Made by a program: the position numbers and the translations under genes | Assembly: GCA_021791995.1 (NCBI GenBank) | Contig: JAJYVN010000009.1 | Span: 1 to 26,343 of the forward strand | Source of the DNA: Bacillota bacterium | Lineage (GTDB): Bacteria > Bacillota > Sulfobacillia > RBS10-35 > JAJYVN01 | Reading direction: 5' to 3' | Length of the DNA: 26,343 nucleotides | Shown: piece after piece, positions 1 to 6,963 of the stretch | Layout of the letters: every line of letters starts with the position of its first letter | Position numbering within the stretch: position 1 is the first letter of the stretch | Notes under the pieces: model-generated | What the model was told of the DNA's origin: nothing | Seen by the model: only the letters and a program-made list of their open reading frames with translations | The model's database searches: none

Positions 1-225
1 CGCCGGGAGTTCCCTGGAGACGTTAAACGCCTGTGGAGCAGAAGGCTGTGGTCAGGAGAACGGCCTGGTGAAACCGGCTGCTGCGAAGCAGGAACGTTCC
101 AATAGGAAACCGGCAGTAGCCGGAAACAAAAGACTACTAAGAACGGGAACGGTCCATAGGGAATGGTGGACGGGGCGTGGAATGGAAAGACGAGAGAGCA
201 TGGGATCGGGAGGTCATATCGCACG
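1..225 (+). other. Structured leader-like region with several hairpins
   Basis: No credible protein gene ends or starts here before 226. The stretch is dense in short perfect stems on the plus strand. GGCTGT (44-49) pairs with ACGGCC (60-65). CTGG (65-68) pairs with CCGG (74-77) around TGAAA. CTGCT-GCGA-AGCAG (78-91) is a stem with a GNRA tetraloop. GGAACGTTCC (91-100) is a palindrome. CCGGC-AGTA-GCCGG (110-123) is another stem. An A-rich linker follows (about 124-140), then a G-rich segment up to the start of the cyclophilin gene. This looks like folded RNA, such as a cis-regulatory leader, a non-coding RNA or a fragment of a ribozyme or group II intron domain. I cannot match it to a known family; I compared it from memory with RNase P, tmRNA and common riboswitches without a fit. 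Confidence 0.35.
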
Positions 226-852
226 ATGAGAAGAGATCGAGCCCTTGCCTGGGTGGGATGCGGTCTCGCCACCATACTGCTTTTGAGCGCATGCGGCAGC
301 ATCCCGAATCCGACCAAGGAGGTATGGAGTTCACCGCCGCCGATGACCATTAACACGAGTGACACCTATACCGCGACGGTCCAGACCAATTACGGGACCT
401 TCCGCATCGACCTCTTCGCGAAGCAGGACCCGGTTGCGGTCAACAACTTCGTCTTCCTGGCCCAGCACAACTTCTATGACTACGACCACTTCTTCCGCAT
501 CATCAAGGCCTTCATGGTCCAGACGGGCGACCCCAACAACAATGGAACGGGCGGTCCCGGCTACCACTTCGACGATGAGTTACCCCCGACGGTCCCGTAT
601 GCCCCTGGGGTTGTCGCCATGGCCAATGCCGGACCCAACACCAATGGCAGCCAGTTCTTCGTCTGCACGGGAAGTGAGTGCGATTCGCTGAATAGCACTC
701 CGCTGTATACGGAGTTGGGCAAGGTGTCGTCCGGAATGAACGTCGTTCTGACGATCGCGGCCATCCCCGTGGTCGCCAACCCAACAACAGGAGAGGTGAG
801 CGATCCGACAAGGGTTGCATATATCAAGAGCGTTACCATCACCAAGGGCTGA
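226..852 (+). CDS. Peptidyl-prolyl cis-trans isomerase, cyclophilin-type lipoprotein
   Basis: This cyclophilin should catalyse cis-trans isomerisation of X-Pro bonds in proteins outside the cytoplasmic membrane. The ATG at 226 follows GGGAGG at 208-213 and gives 208 residues. An in-frame start at 163 would add 21 residues upstream of the signal peptide and is less likely. The N-terminus has basic residues, a hydrophobic stretch and a lipobox (LLSAC), so the mature protein is probably lipid-anchored. The cyclophilin core follows, with family motifs near FFRIIKAF, MVQTGDP, GTGGPGY, MANAGPNTNGSQFF and a late FGKV-like segment (LGKVSSG). The canonical FHRV is changed to FFRI, so the usual His of that motif is replaced. 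The MFS gene starts 23 bases downstream on the same strand. A second, cytoplasmic cyclophilin lies at 3265. Confidence 0.9.
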   Translation: MRRDRALAWVGCGLATILLLSACGSIPNPTKEVWSSPPPMTINTSDTYTATVQTNYGTFRIDLFAKQDPVAVNNFVFLAQHNFYDYDHFFRIIKAFMVQTGDPNNNGTGGPGYHFDDELPPTVPYAPGVVAMANAGPNTNGSQFFVCTGSECDSLNSTPLYTELGKVSSGMNVVLTIAAIPVVANPTTGEVSDPTRVAYIKSVTITKG

Positions 853-862
853 CGCCCTGACG

Positions 863-868
863 TATACT
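863..868 (+). promoter_or_regulatory. Possible -10 box of a leaderless promoter (MFS gene)
   Basis: TATACT ends exactly 7 bases before the ATG at 876, which would place transcription start on or next to the start codon. There is no Shine-Dalgarno sequence ahead of this ATG. The -35 region is poor (TCACCA with an 18-base spacer). The same geometry (TATGAT, 7 bases, ATG) is seen ahead of dabB. Confidence 0.4.
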
Positions 869-875
869 GCGCGGC

Positions 876-2054
876 ATGAACATCGATCAACGCGGTACGC
901 TTCGGCTACTGGCGGTTACCGCTGCATTTGCGGTAGCCACTCTGTATCTGGCACAACCGATTCTGGCGCTCGTGGCGGAGTCGTTTGGGCTACCGGTGAT
1001 TCGGGGCGGTGTCATGGTCAGCGCCACACAGGCTGGGTACGCGGCGGGCTTGCTGTTGGTCCTGCCGCTCAGTGATGCAGTCCCACGTCGCCGACTGATG
1101 CTTGGCCTGCTCGGAGGCTTGGCCGCTGCCTTAGCTGCAGTGGCCCTCAGTCCCACGTTCCCCGTTCTTCTCGTCACCAGCGTTGCGGTCGGCTTCTTTG
1201 CCTCTGTGGCGCAGTTGGCGGTTCCGCTCGCTGCATCCTTTTCTGCCGGTAGTGGTGAGGCCGCAAGCATCGCAATCGTCTTCGGCGGCTTATTGGTTGG
1301 AATCCTTGGTTCCCGCACCCTGTCCGGTTTCATTGGCCAGGCCCTGGGCTGGCGCGCCCTGTACGGGATCTTCGCGCCACTGGTTGCCGTTTTGGCCATC
1401 TGGCTCAGCCACTCCCTCCCTCCGCTACCCGCGCAAGCGCTTCTGCGTTACCGCGACGCGCTGCGCTCCATGGGACGCCTCCTCGTCAGCACACCAGGGC
1501 TCGTCTGGGGCCTCGCCACCGCCGGATGCCTAGGCCTGGCCTTCGGCGCCTTCTGGACCTCCCTGACCTTTCGGCTCGAGGCGGCGCCCTGGCACCTTCA
1601 TCCGGCCGTCATCGGTCTCTTTGGACTATTAGGCATGGCGGGGGTCCTGGGCGCACCGCGTGCCGGCCGCTTCATCGACCGCCTCGGACCCGGCATCGTC
1701 GTCACCGTTGCCATTGGTATTGCCATTGCCGGTCAAGCCTTCATTGGCCTTGCGGGTGGATCCCTCCTGCCTCTGGCGCTCGGTATCTTCATCTACGATC
1801 TCGGCCATCAGGTTGCGTTCGTCAGCAACATGGTTCGCGTACAGGCCCTGGTCCCAGGCGCCCGCTTTCGGCTCAACGCACTGCTCATGACCACGGTCTT
1901 CGTCGGTATGGCCGCCGGCAGCCTGGCCGGAACCTTCCTTTGGCCCAGCGGCCGTGTCGAGGGCGAAGCCCTTCTACTATTCGCGGCCCTTCTGGTCGGA
2001 TCGCTTGGAAACCGCCTAGCAATGGCAACCGTCGGCACCGATGTCTCCGCCTGA
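876..2054 (+). CDS. Major facilitator superfamily (MFS) transporter
   Basis: This is a 392-residue integral membrane protein with about twelve hydrophobic segments in two halves, the usual size for a drug/H+ antiporter-type MFS carrier. The loop between helices 2 and 3 carries a recognisable motif A (LSDAVPRRRLM, compare G-x-LaD-rxGrkr). The start ATG at 876 has no ribosome binding site but does have a -10-like TATACT 7 bases upstream, so it may be read from a leaderless transcript. It begins 23 bases after the cyclophilin lipoprotein and ends 60 bases before a serine hydrolase on the same strand. The substrate cannot be told from sequence; efflux of a small molecule is the default guess for this type. 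Confidence 0.88.
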   Translation: MNIDQRGTLRLLAVTAAFAVATLYLAQPILALVAESFGLPVIRGGVMVSATQAGYAAGLLLVLPLSDAVPRRRLMLGLLGGLAAALAAVALSPTFPVLLVTSVAVGFFASVAQLAVPLAASFSAGSGEAASIAIVFGGLLVGILGSRTLSGFIGQALGWRALYGIFAPLVAVLAIWLSHSLPPLPAQALLRYRDALRSMGRLLVSTPGLVWGLATAGCLGLAFGAFWTSLTFRLEAAPWHLHPAVIGLFGLLGMAGVLGAPRAGRFIDRLGPGIVVTVAIGIAIAGQAFIGLAGGSLLPLALGIFIYDLGHQVAFVSNMVRVQALVPGARFRLNALLMTTVFVGMAAGSLAGTFLWPSGRVEGEALLLFAALLVGSLGNRLAMATVGTDVSA

Positions 2055-2114
2055 TTCGTCGCGCAGGATCCGCTCCACCCGGAGACGAACCGAGAACGGA
2101 ATGGTGGTGATGCC

Positions 2115-3245
2115 ATGGAGCGTCGTTCGGCCCGGGATATCGGCTTTGATCCAGAGCGCCTGGACGCAGCATTCCGAATCGTCGCGACCGCAGCGGGTAC
2201 AAAGCCCATACCCGCTGCGGCCCTTGCGGTGGGCCGGGGCAACGCAGCCGTGGAACCCAGGGCCTGGGGGTTCGCCGTCTTCCCAGAGGACCAACGCGAA
2301 CCAGTCCGAGACGATACCCTCTTCGACCTTGCCTCGCTCACCAAGGTCCTCGCGACGGCGACCGCCTGTTGGTGGCTCGTGGAACGGGGGAAGCTGCGAC
2401 TCCAGGAGCGGGTGCGAGAGATTCTCCCCGACTTCGGCGCAGTCCCCGAGGGAGAAGACCCGGAATGGCGACAGGCGGTCTCGGTGTGGCACCTTCTGGC
2501 ACACACTTCGGGCCTACCGGCGGGACGCGATCTGCGCCGCGTGGAGGGGGGGCGCGCGGAGCGGCTGGCCGCCGTCGCAAAAACTCCCCTCGCCGCGCCG
2601 CCGGGAAGCGATGCCACTTACAGTGATCTCGGCTTCATGCTTCTGGCAGCGATCGTGGAAACCGTCGCTGGCTACGATCTGCCCGCGTTCTGCGCGCGGG
2701 AGATCTTCGGTCCTCTCGGAATGCGAGAGACTGGTTGGAATCCTGCTCCCGCGCTGGCACGACGGGCTGCTGCAACGGAGTGGGTCTCAAGCGAGCATGC
2801 CCCGAATGGCAAAGAGGGGTTTTTGCGGGGCGTCGTTCATGACGAAAATGCGCGCACCCTGGGTGGCGTTGCGGGACACGCCGGTCTGTTTTCCACCGTA
2901 CCGGATCTGATGGCATTCGCCGCAATGCTGTCCGGGTACGGTTCCGTCCTTTCCCCGCACACCATCGCACGCATGGCGACCCCCGTCGTGGTGCGGGACG
3001 TGGAGAGTCGCACGCTCGGATGGCAGGGACCTGGAAAGGTCACAGGCCCCTTTGGCGACCTCTGGACGGCTCATTCCTTTGGACACACTGGATTCACGGG
3101 AACGAGCCTTTGGGTGGATCGCGGCCATGACCTCTGGATTATCCTGCTCACCAATGCGGTGCACATGGGACGGGACCTTGGTCGACCTGCGCTCCAGTCG
3201 ATTCGCGCCAATTTCCACAATGCCGTCATTGGGGCACTCACTTAG
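2115..3245 (+). CDS. Serine hydrolase, class C beta-lactamase / DD-peptidase fold
   Basis: This 376-residue protein belongs to the serine beta-lactamase-like family, which includes esterases, DD-carboxypeptidases and cell-wall amidases. The catalytic triad motifs are all visible: S74-L-T-K77 (SxxK), Y169-S-D171 in the Y-x-N position, and H324-T-G326 in the K/H-T-G position. The surrounding HTGFTGTSLW block is typical of the non-lactamase hydrolases of the family. No clear signal peptide is seen, so it is probably cytoplasmic unless the start is misplaced. The ATG at 2115 has only a weak upstream purine tract. It lies between the MFS gene and the second cyclophilin, whose GTG start is 20 bases downstream. 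True substrate is unknown; beta-lactam resistance should not be assumed. Confidence 0.85.
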   Translation: MERRSARDIGFDPERLDAAFRIVATAAGTKPIPAAALAVGRGNAAVEPRAWGFAVFPEDQREPVRDDTLFDLASLTKVLATATACWWLVERGKLRLQERVREILPDFGAVPEGEDPEWRQAVSVWHLLAHTSGLPAGRDLRRVEGGRAERLAAVAKTPLAAPPGSDATYSDLGFMLLAAIVETVAGYDLPAFCAREIFGPLGMRETGWNPAPALARRAAATEWVSSEHAPNGKEGFLRGVVHDENARTLGGVAGHAGLFSTVPDLMAFAAMLSGYGSVLSPHTIARMATPVVVRDVESRTLGWQGPGKVTGPFGDLWTAHSFGHTGFTGTSLWVDRGHDLWIILLTNAVHMGRDLGRPALQSIRANFHNAVIGALT

Positions 3246-3264
3246 CGCACAGGGAGGGTTTCGT

Positions 3265-3693
3265 GTGAAGCACGCCACCATCGAGTCGGATCGAGGTACG
3301 ATTGTCCTAGAGTTGTATGTTGCAGAGGCCCCCGGAACCGTGCAGAATTTCGAACGGCTGGCCAATTCCGGGTTTTATGACGGCCTAACCTTCCATCGAG
3401 TGATCCCCAACTTCGTGATTCAGGGCGGCTGTCCCCGAGGGGATGGCACGGGTGGACCCGGATACACGATCCCATGCGAAACAGAGGACAACCCGCATCA
3501 CCATCTGCGGGGCAGCCTGTCCATGGCGCATGCCGGCAAGGACACCGGCGGCAGCCAGTTCTTCATCTGCCATCGCCCCCAACCGCACCTGGACGGCAAG
3601 CATACCGTCTTTGGGCAGGTGACCTCCGGTATGGATGTCGTGGACGCGATCCGACAGGGGGATCACATGGCGAAGGTGCGTGTAGAGGACTGA
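3265..3693 (+). CDS. Peptidyl-prolyl cis-trans isomerase, cytoplasmic cyclophilin
   Basis: This compact 142-residue cyclophilin is the usual length of small bacterial PpiB-type enzymes. The GTG start at 3265 is set by a strong AGGGAGGG ribosome binding site at 3251-3258; the reading frame stays open upstream through the end of the hydrolase gene, but that part is not protein-like. Family motifs are well kept: FHRVIPNFVIQGG, GTGGPGY, SMAHAG, GSQFFI and FGQVTSGMDVV. No signal peptide is present, so this is the cytoplasmic counterpart of the lipoprotein at 226. It is closely packed behind the serine hydrolase (20-base gap) and followed by the tRNA-Glu promoter. Confidence 0.93.
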   Translation: MKHATIESDRGTIVLELYVAEAPGTVQNFERLANSGFYDGLTFHRVIPNFVIQGGCPRGDGTGGPGYTIPCETEDNPHHHLRGSLSMAHAGKDTGGSQFFICHRPQPHLDGKHTVFGQVTSGMDVVDAIRQGDHMAKVRVED

Positions 3694-3730
3694 TGGCCGC
3701 GCAGTGAGCTTCCATACAAACGGCAGACGT

Positions 3731-3758
3731 TTCGCACCAGACCGAAGTGGTCTATAAT
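3731..3758 (+). promoter_or_regulatory. Promoter of tRNA-Glu
   Basis: A perfect TATAAT (-10) at 3753-3758 is preceded by TTCGCA (-35-like, 3731-3736) with a 16-base spacer. Transcription would start near 3765, a few bases before the mature tRNA 5' end. Confidence 0.65.
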
Positions 3759-3767
3759 GCCTGGCGC

Positions 3768-3842
3768 GGCCCCATCGTCTATCGGTTAGGACGCGGCCCT
3801 TTCAAGGCCGAAAGGCGGGTTCGACCCCCGCTGGGGCTACCA
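3768..3842 (+). tRNA. tRNA-Glu (anticodon TTC)
   Basis: The 75-base cloverleaf folds cleanly. The acceptor arm GGCCCCA pairs with TGGGGCT (first pair G-T). The D-loop contains GGTTAGGAC, the anticodon arm reads CGGCC-CTTTCAA-GGCCG with TTC at the anticodon position, and the T arm is GGCGGGTTCGACCCCCGC. The discriminator base is A and the CCA end is encoded. It has its own promoter just upstream. The last 41 bases overlap the 3' end of lipA, which is read from the opposite strand. Confidence 0.97.
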
Positions 3843-4746
3843 GGTGCGCAACCTGCTCATGCGCGTGGTAGGAGCTGCGCACCAATGGACCCGACTCGCA
3901 GTGCCGAAAGCCTCGCGCCAGCGCCTCCGTCTTAAGGAGCGAAAACTCATCCGGAGTGTAATAGCGGTGAAGGGGCAGGTGGCGACCATCGGGTCGGAGA
4001 TACTGGCCAATGGTCAGGATATCGACCCCAGAAGCCCGAAGGTCTTCCATTGTCTCCAAGAGTTCCTCCCACCGTTCTCCTAGCCCGACCATGAATCCGG
4101 ACTTGGTGCGCATGGTGCCGGCCCGGTTCTCCCCGGCGCGCCGCAGAAGTTCCAGTGTGCGGTCATAGCGCGCCCGGGCTCGCACCCGCGGTGTGAGGCG
4201 GCGGCAGGTCTCGATATTATGGTTCAGGATATCGGGACCTGCGCCGAGCACAACTTGCAGGGATGATAGGTCTCCCTGGAAATCAGGGATCAGCACCTCG
4301 ATCGTCGTCTCGGGGCAACGCGCGCGCACCGCGCGGATGGTCGCGGCAAAGACGGCCGCGCCGCCGTCCGGCAGGTCGTCACGCGCGACGGAAGTGATGA
4401 CCACGTGGCGCAGTCCGAGTTGTTGCACCGCATCGCCAACCCGTAGCGGCTCCTCCTGATCTACGCCGCTTGGTCGCCCGGGGGTGACGGCGCAGAAGCC
4501 GCAGGCACGGGTGCAGATGCGGCCCAAAATCATGAATGTCGCCGTCCCGTAAGCCCAGCACTCCCCGATATTGGGGCAGTGGGCCTCCTCACACACCGAG
4601 TGCAGCGCGGTGTCGCGCAAAAGGGCTCGGATCCTCCCATACTCCCCCCCGCCAGGGAGCCGGACCTTAAGCCAAGGCGGCCGCCGCTCGGGAAGCGCAG
4701 TGGCGTCTTCGATGTCCTCCACGGACCCCAGAAATGCCCCGCCCAT
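3802..4746 (-). CDS. lipA: Lipoyl synthase (radical SAM)
   Basis: LipA inserts two sulfurs into protein-bound octanoyl groups to make lipoyl groups, using S-adenosylmethionine and two 4Fe-4S clusters. Both cluster motifs are intact: C52-x4-C57-x5-C63 (auxiliary, sacrificial cluster) and C78-x3-C82-x2-C85 (radical SAM cluster). The C-terminal RSSYHA signature (290-295), whose serine binds the auxiliary cluster, is present. I chose the ATG at 4746 because GAGGGGG lies just upstream. A TTG at 4770 that overlaps the E2 stop codon (TTGA) would add 8 residues. The gene follows E2 of a lipoate-dependent complex, so the enzyme is made alongside its substrate protein. The last 12-13 codons run antisense through the tRNA-Glu gene, giving the tail APAGVEPAFRP, which is dispensable-looking compared with the family. 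Confidence 0.96.
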   Translation of the reverse strand: MGGAFLGSVEDIEDATALPERRPPWLKVRLPGGGEYGRIRALLRDTALHSVCEEAHCPNIGECWAYGTATFMILGRICTRACGFCAVTPGRPSGVDQEEPLRVGDAVQQLGLRHVVITSVARDDLPDGGAAVFAATIRAVRARCPETTIEVLIPDFQGDLSSLQVVLGAGPDILNHNIETCRRLTPRVRARARYDRTLELLRRAGENRAGTMRTKSGFMVGLGERWEELLETMEDLRASGVDILTIGQYLRPDGRHLPLHRYYTPDEFSLLKTEALARGFRHCESGPLVRSSYHAHEQVAHLVAPAGVEPAFRP

Positions 4747-4766
4747 CGCGGAGCCCCCTCTCCGGA

Positions 4767-5966
4767 TCAATATACAGGATCACCGGGCTGGTAGGATGTC
4801 ATGACACTGCGCACCACCTGCATAAAGCGCCCCGCCACCAGACCATCCGCGATCCGGTGGTCGAAGGAGAAGGATAGGTTTACCAGATGGCGGATGGCGA
4901 TTCCCTCTCCCACAACAGTCGGCCGCGCGGCGATGGTCTCCATCGTGATGATGCCCGACTGCGGCGGATTGATGATTGGCATCGACACAATGGAACCGAG
5001 CGCTCCCGTGTTGTTCACGGTGAAGGTTCCCTCGCGCATATCCTCGGGGGTGAGGTCTCCTGATCGCGCGCGGGACGCCAGTTCGTGGACGGCGCGGGCA
5101 ATCCCCGCCACACTCATTCCATCAGCGGCACGGAGAACAGGAACGAGTAGCCCCTCATCTGCGGCCACGGCGACACCCAGATTGATGCGATGCCAGCGTA
5201 CGATCCCCTGCTCCGTCCAGGAGGCATTGAGGGTCGGCTGCTGCCGCAAGCCCTCGATCACCGCCTTGACGAAAAAGGGGAAGTAGGTGAGATCAAACCC
5301 CTCGCGCCGAACAAAGTCAGCTTTCACACCTTGGCGCAAGCGCACAAGGCCCGTAACATCAGCCTCGACCATCATCCAAGCATGCGGAATGGTGCGGATG
5401 CTCTCCACCATTCGCTCCGCGATCGCCCGACGGAGGGCCGTGGGTGCCACCACCTCCCGGTCGTCGACCGCATCCGATGTGGCTCCTGTATGACGATGCG
5501 CATTCGCCGCCCGAATCACGTCGTGTCGGGTCACGCGACCACCCTGGCCGGTGCCCCGCAACGCACGTGGGTCGATTCCGTAGTCGGCCGCGAGACGACG
5601 CACCGCAGGCGACAGTGCAGGCAGATCAGCAGTGAGCTGTGAAGGACCCGGGACCACCGCAACCGGTGTTTCGGAGGGAAAGAGACCAGCCGGTTCAACC
5701 TTCGGCTCGCGAGGAGTCTCTGAGACCTCCGTCACCTCGAAGCGGGCAATTGTCTCCCCCACGCGCACCGTCGTCCCTTCGGGAGTGACGATCTCTGTCA
5801 GAACACCGCTGTATGGGGAGGGAATCTCGGTGTTGACCTTCTCTGTTAAGACCTCCAGGAGTGGTTCAAAGCGCCGGACCGAGTCGCCCACCTTCTTCAA
5901 CCAATGGTCGATGGTGGCCTCCGCCACCGCCTCGCCAAGCTGGGGCATTGTGACAGCGACGGACAA
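4767..5966 (-). CDS. bkdB: Dihydrolipoyl acyltransferase E2 of a (branched-chain) 2-oxoacid dehydrogenase
   Basis: E2 is the core of the complex and moves the acyl group from E1 to CoA through a swinging lipoyl arm. The domains run in order. A single N-terminal lipoyl domain (about 1-80) has the lipoylated lysine K43 in TEKVNTE. A peripheral-subunit binding domain sits around SPAVRRLAADYGID. The C-terminal catalytic domain ends with FDHRIADG (active-site His and Asp). The start is a TTG at 5966 preceded at ideal distance (8 bases) by GGAGGT; the open frame continues much further upstream but over E1 beta. The lipoyl-domain sequence is closest in style to branched-chain E2 proteins (KVNxEIPS), giving 399 residues. 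It lies between E1 beta (22-base gap) and lipA. Confidence 0.92.
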   Translation of the reverse strand: MSVAVTMPQLGEAVAEATIDHWLKKVGDSVRRFEPLLEVLTEKVNTEIPSPYSGVLTEIVTPEGTTVRVGETIARFEVTEVSETPREPKVEPAGLFPSETPVAVVPGPSQLTADLPALSPAVRRLAADYGIDPRALRGTGQGGRVTRHDVIRAANAHRHTGATSDAVDDREVVAPTALRRAIAERMVESIRTIPHAWMMVEADVTGLVRLRQGVKADFVRREGFDLTYFPFFVKAVIEGLRQQPTLNASWTEQGIVRWHRINLGVAVAADEGLLVPVLRAADGMSVAGIARAVHELASRARSGDLTPEDMREGTFTVNNTGALGSIVSMPIINPPQSGIITMETIAARPTVVGEGIAIRHLVNLSFSFDHRIADGLVAGRFMQVVRSVMTSYQPGDPVY

Positions 5967-5988
5967 GGGAATGCACCTCCGGGTTTCG

Positions 5989-6963
5989 TCAATAGAGACA
6001 GAGATCACGCAGCACCCGAATGATGTCGGCAACTGCGGGCACAGCCGCTTGCGCAAGCACGGGAGCGAAGGGGACTCCGGGGATCTCAGGGCCGGTGATG
6101 CGGCGGATGGGCGCATCCAGCTCGAAGAGGGCATGTTCGGCCACCAATGCAGCCACCTCGGCACCAAAGCCACAGGTTGCGTTGTCCTCGTGCACGATGC
6201 AGAGGCGGCCGGTCTTCCGCACACTGGCAAATAGGGGTTCCGCGTCAAAGGGACGCAACCGACGCGGGTCCAGGACCTCGATGGACAGCCCCTCGGCGGC
6301 CAGTTGTTCCGCAGCGTCAAGAACTGCGTGCAACATAAAGCCATACGCCACGACCGTCACGTCACGACCCGCTCGGGACACCACCGCACCGGTCCCGGGA
6401 CAGCTCGCATCCAGGGCCTGGCGCACGGATGCATAGAGCCGCTTCGGCTCCAGGAAGATGACTGGGTCGTCACCATGCATGGCATGACGGAGGAGGTGGT
6501 AGGCATCGTTCGGAGTCGACGGTGCATAGACAGTGAGGCCTGGCACATGACAGAAGAGGCTCTCCACCGATTGGCCATGATAGAGCCCCCCTCCATGCAC
6601 CGCACCGTAGGGCACGCGCACGACCATCGGGCACGTCCACGCCCCTGCCGAGCGATAGCGGAGTTTGGCCGCCTCGTTGATGATCTGGTTGATCGCCGGA
6701 TGAATGAAATCCGCAAACTGAATCTCTGCCACGGGCCGCAGCCCCGCGACGGCCATCCCGATCGCTGCCCCAACAATACCGGATTCGGCCAACGGCGTGT
6801 CAAGCACGCGATTGGGTCCGAACTCCTGAAAGAGACCCGCCGTGGTCTGAAAGACGCCACCCCTCGGTCCCACATCCTCCCCGAGGACAACGACACGCTC
6901 ATCGGCGGCCATCTCTTCCCGCAGCACTTGGCGAATTGCCTCCAGCATGGTGACGGCGATCAA
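5989..6963 (-). CDS. bkdAB: 2-oxoacid dehydrogenase E1 component, beta subunit
   Basis: E1 beta (324 residues, standard length) forms the alpha2beta2 thiamine-diphosphate enzyme that decarboxylates the 2-oxoacid. Typical blocks are visible: GEDVGPRGGVF near the N-terminus, DTPLAESGIVGAAIGMA, EIQFADFIHPA, and HGGGLYHGQSVES, which fits branched-chain E1 beta slightly better than pyruvate E1 beta. The start is a TTG at 6963 overlapping the stop codon of E1 alpha (TTGA), pointing to translational coupling and equal subunit dosage. An ATG five codons in (6948) is possible but lacks a ribosome binding site. The pyruvate alternative cannot be fully excluded. Confidence 0.92.
   Translation of the reverse strand: MIAVTMLEAIRQVLREEMAADERVVVLGEDVGPRGGVFQTTAGLFQEFGPNRVLDTPLAESGIVGAAIGMAVAGLRPVAEIQFADFIHPAINQIINEAAKLRYRSAGAWTCPMVVRVPYGAVHGGGLYHGQSVESLFCHVPGLTVYAPSTPNDAYHLLRHAMHGDDPVIFLEPKRLYASVRQALDASCPGTGAVVSRAGRDVTVVAYGFMLHAVLDAAEQLAAEGLSIEVLDPRRLRPFDAEPLFASVRKTGRLCIVHEDNATCGFGAEVAALVAEHALFELDAPIRRITGPEIPGVPFAPVLAQAAVPAVADIIRVLRDLCLY

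Noticed and set aside
1..225. RNase P RNA, tmRNA or a common riboswitch
   Set aside because: None of the conserved core sequences I know for these RNAs (for example GAGGAAAGTCCGGGC of RNase P) occurs here.
1808..2617. Minus-strand open frame of 269 codons
   Set aside because: It covers parts of the MFS and serine hydrolase genes on the opposite strand and is Ser/Arg-rich shadow sequence.
2115..3245. A beta-lactam resistance gene
   Set aside because: Only the general fold motifs are present; the HTGFTGTSLW block and lack of a signal peptide fit esterase/peptidase relatives better.
3052..3264. Longer N-terminus for the second cyclophilin
   Set aside because: The extra residues overlap the serine hydrolase in another frame, and the GTG at 3265 has a strong ribosome binding site.
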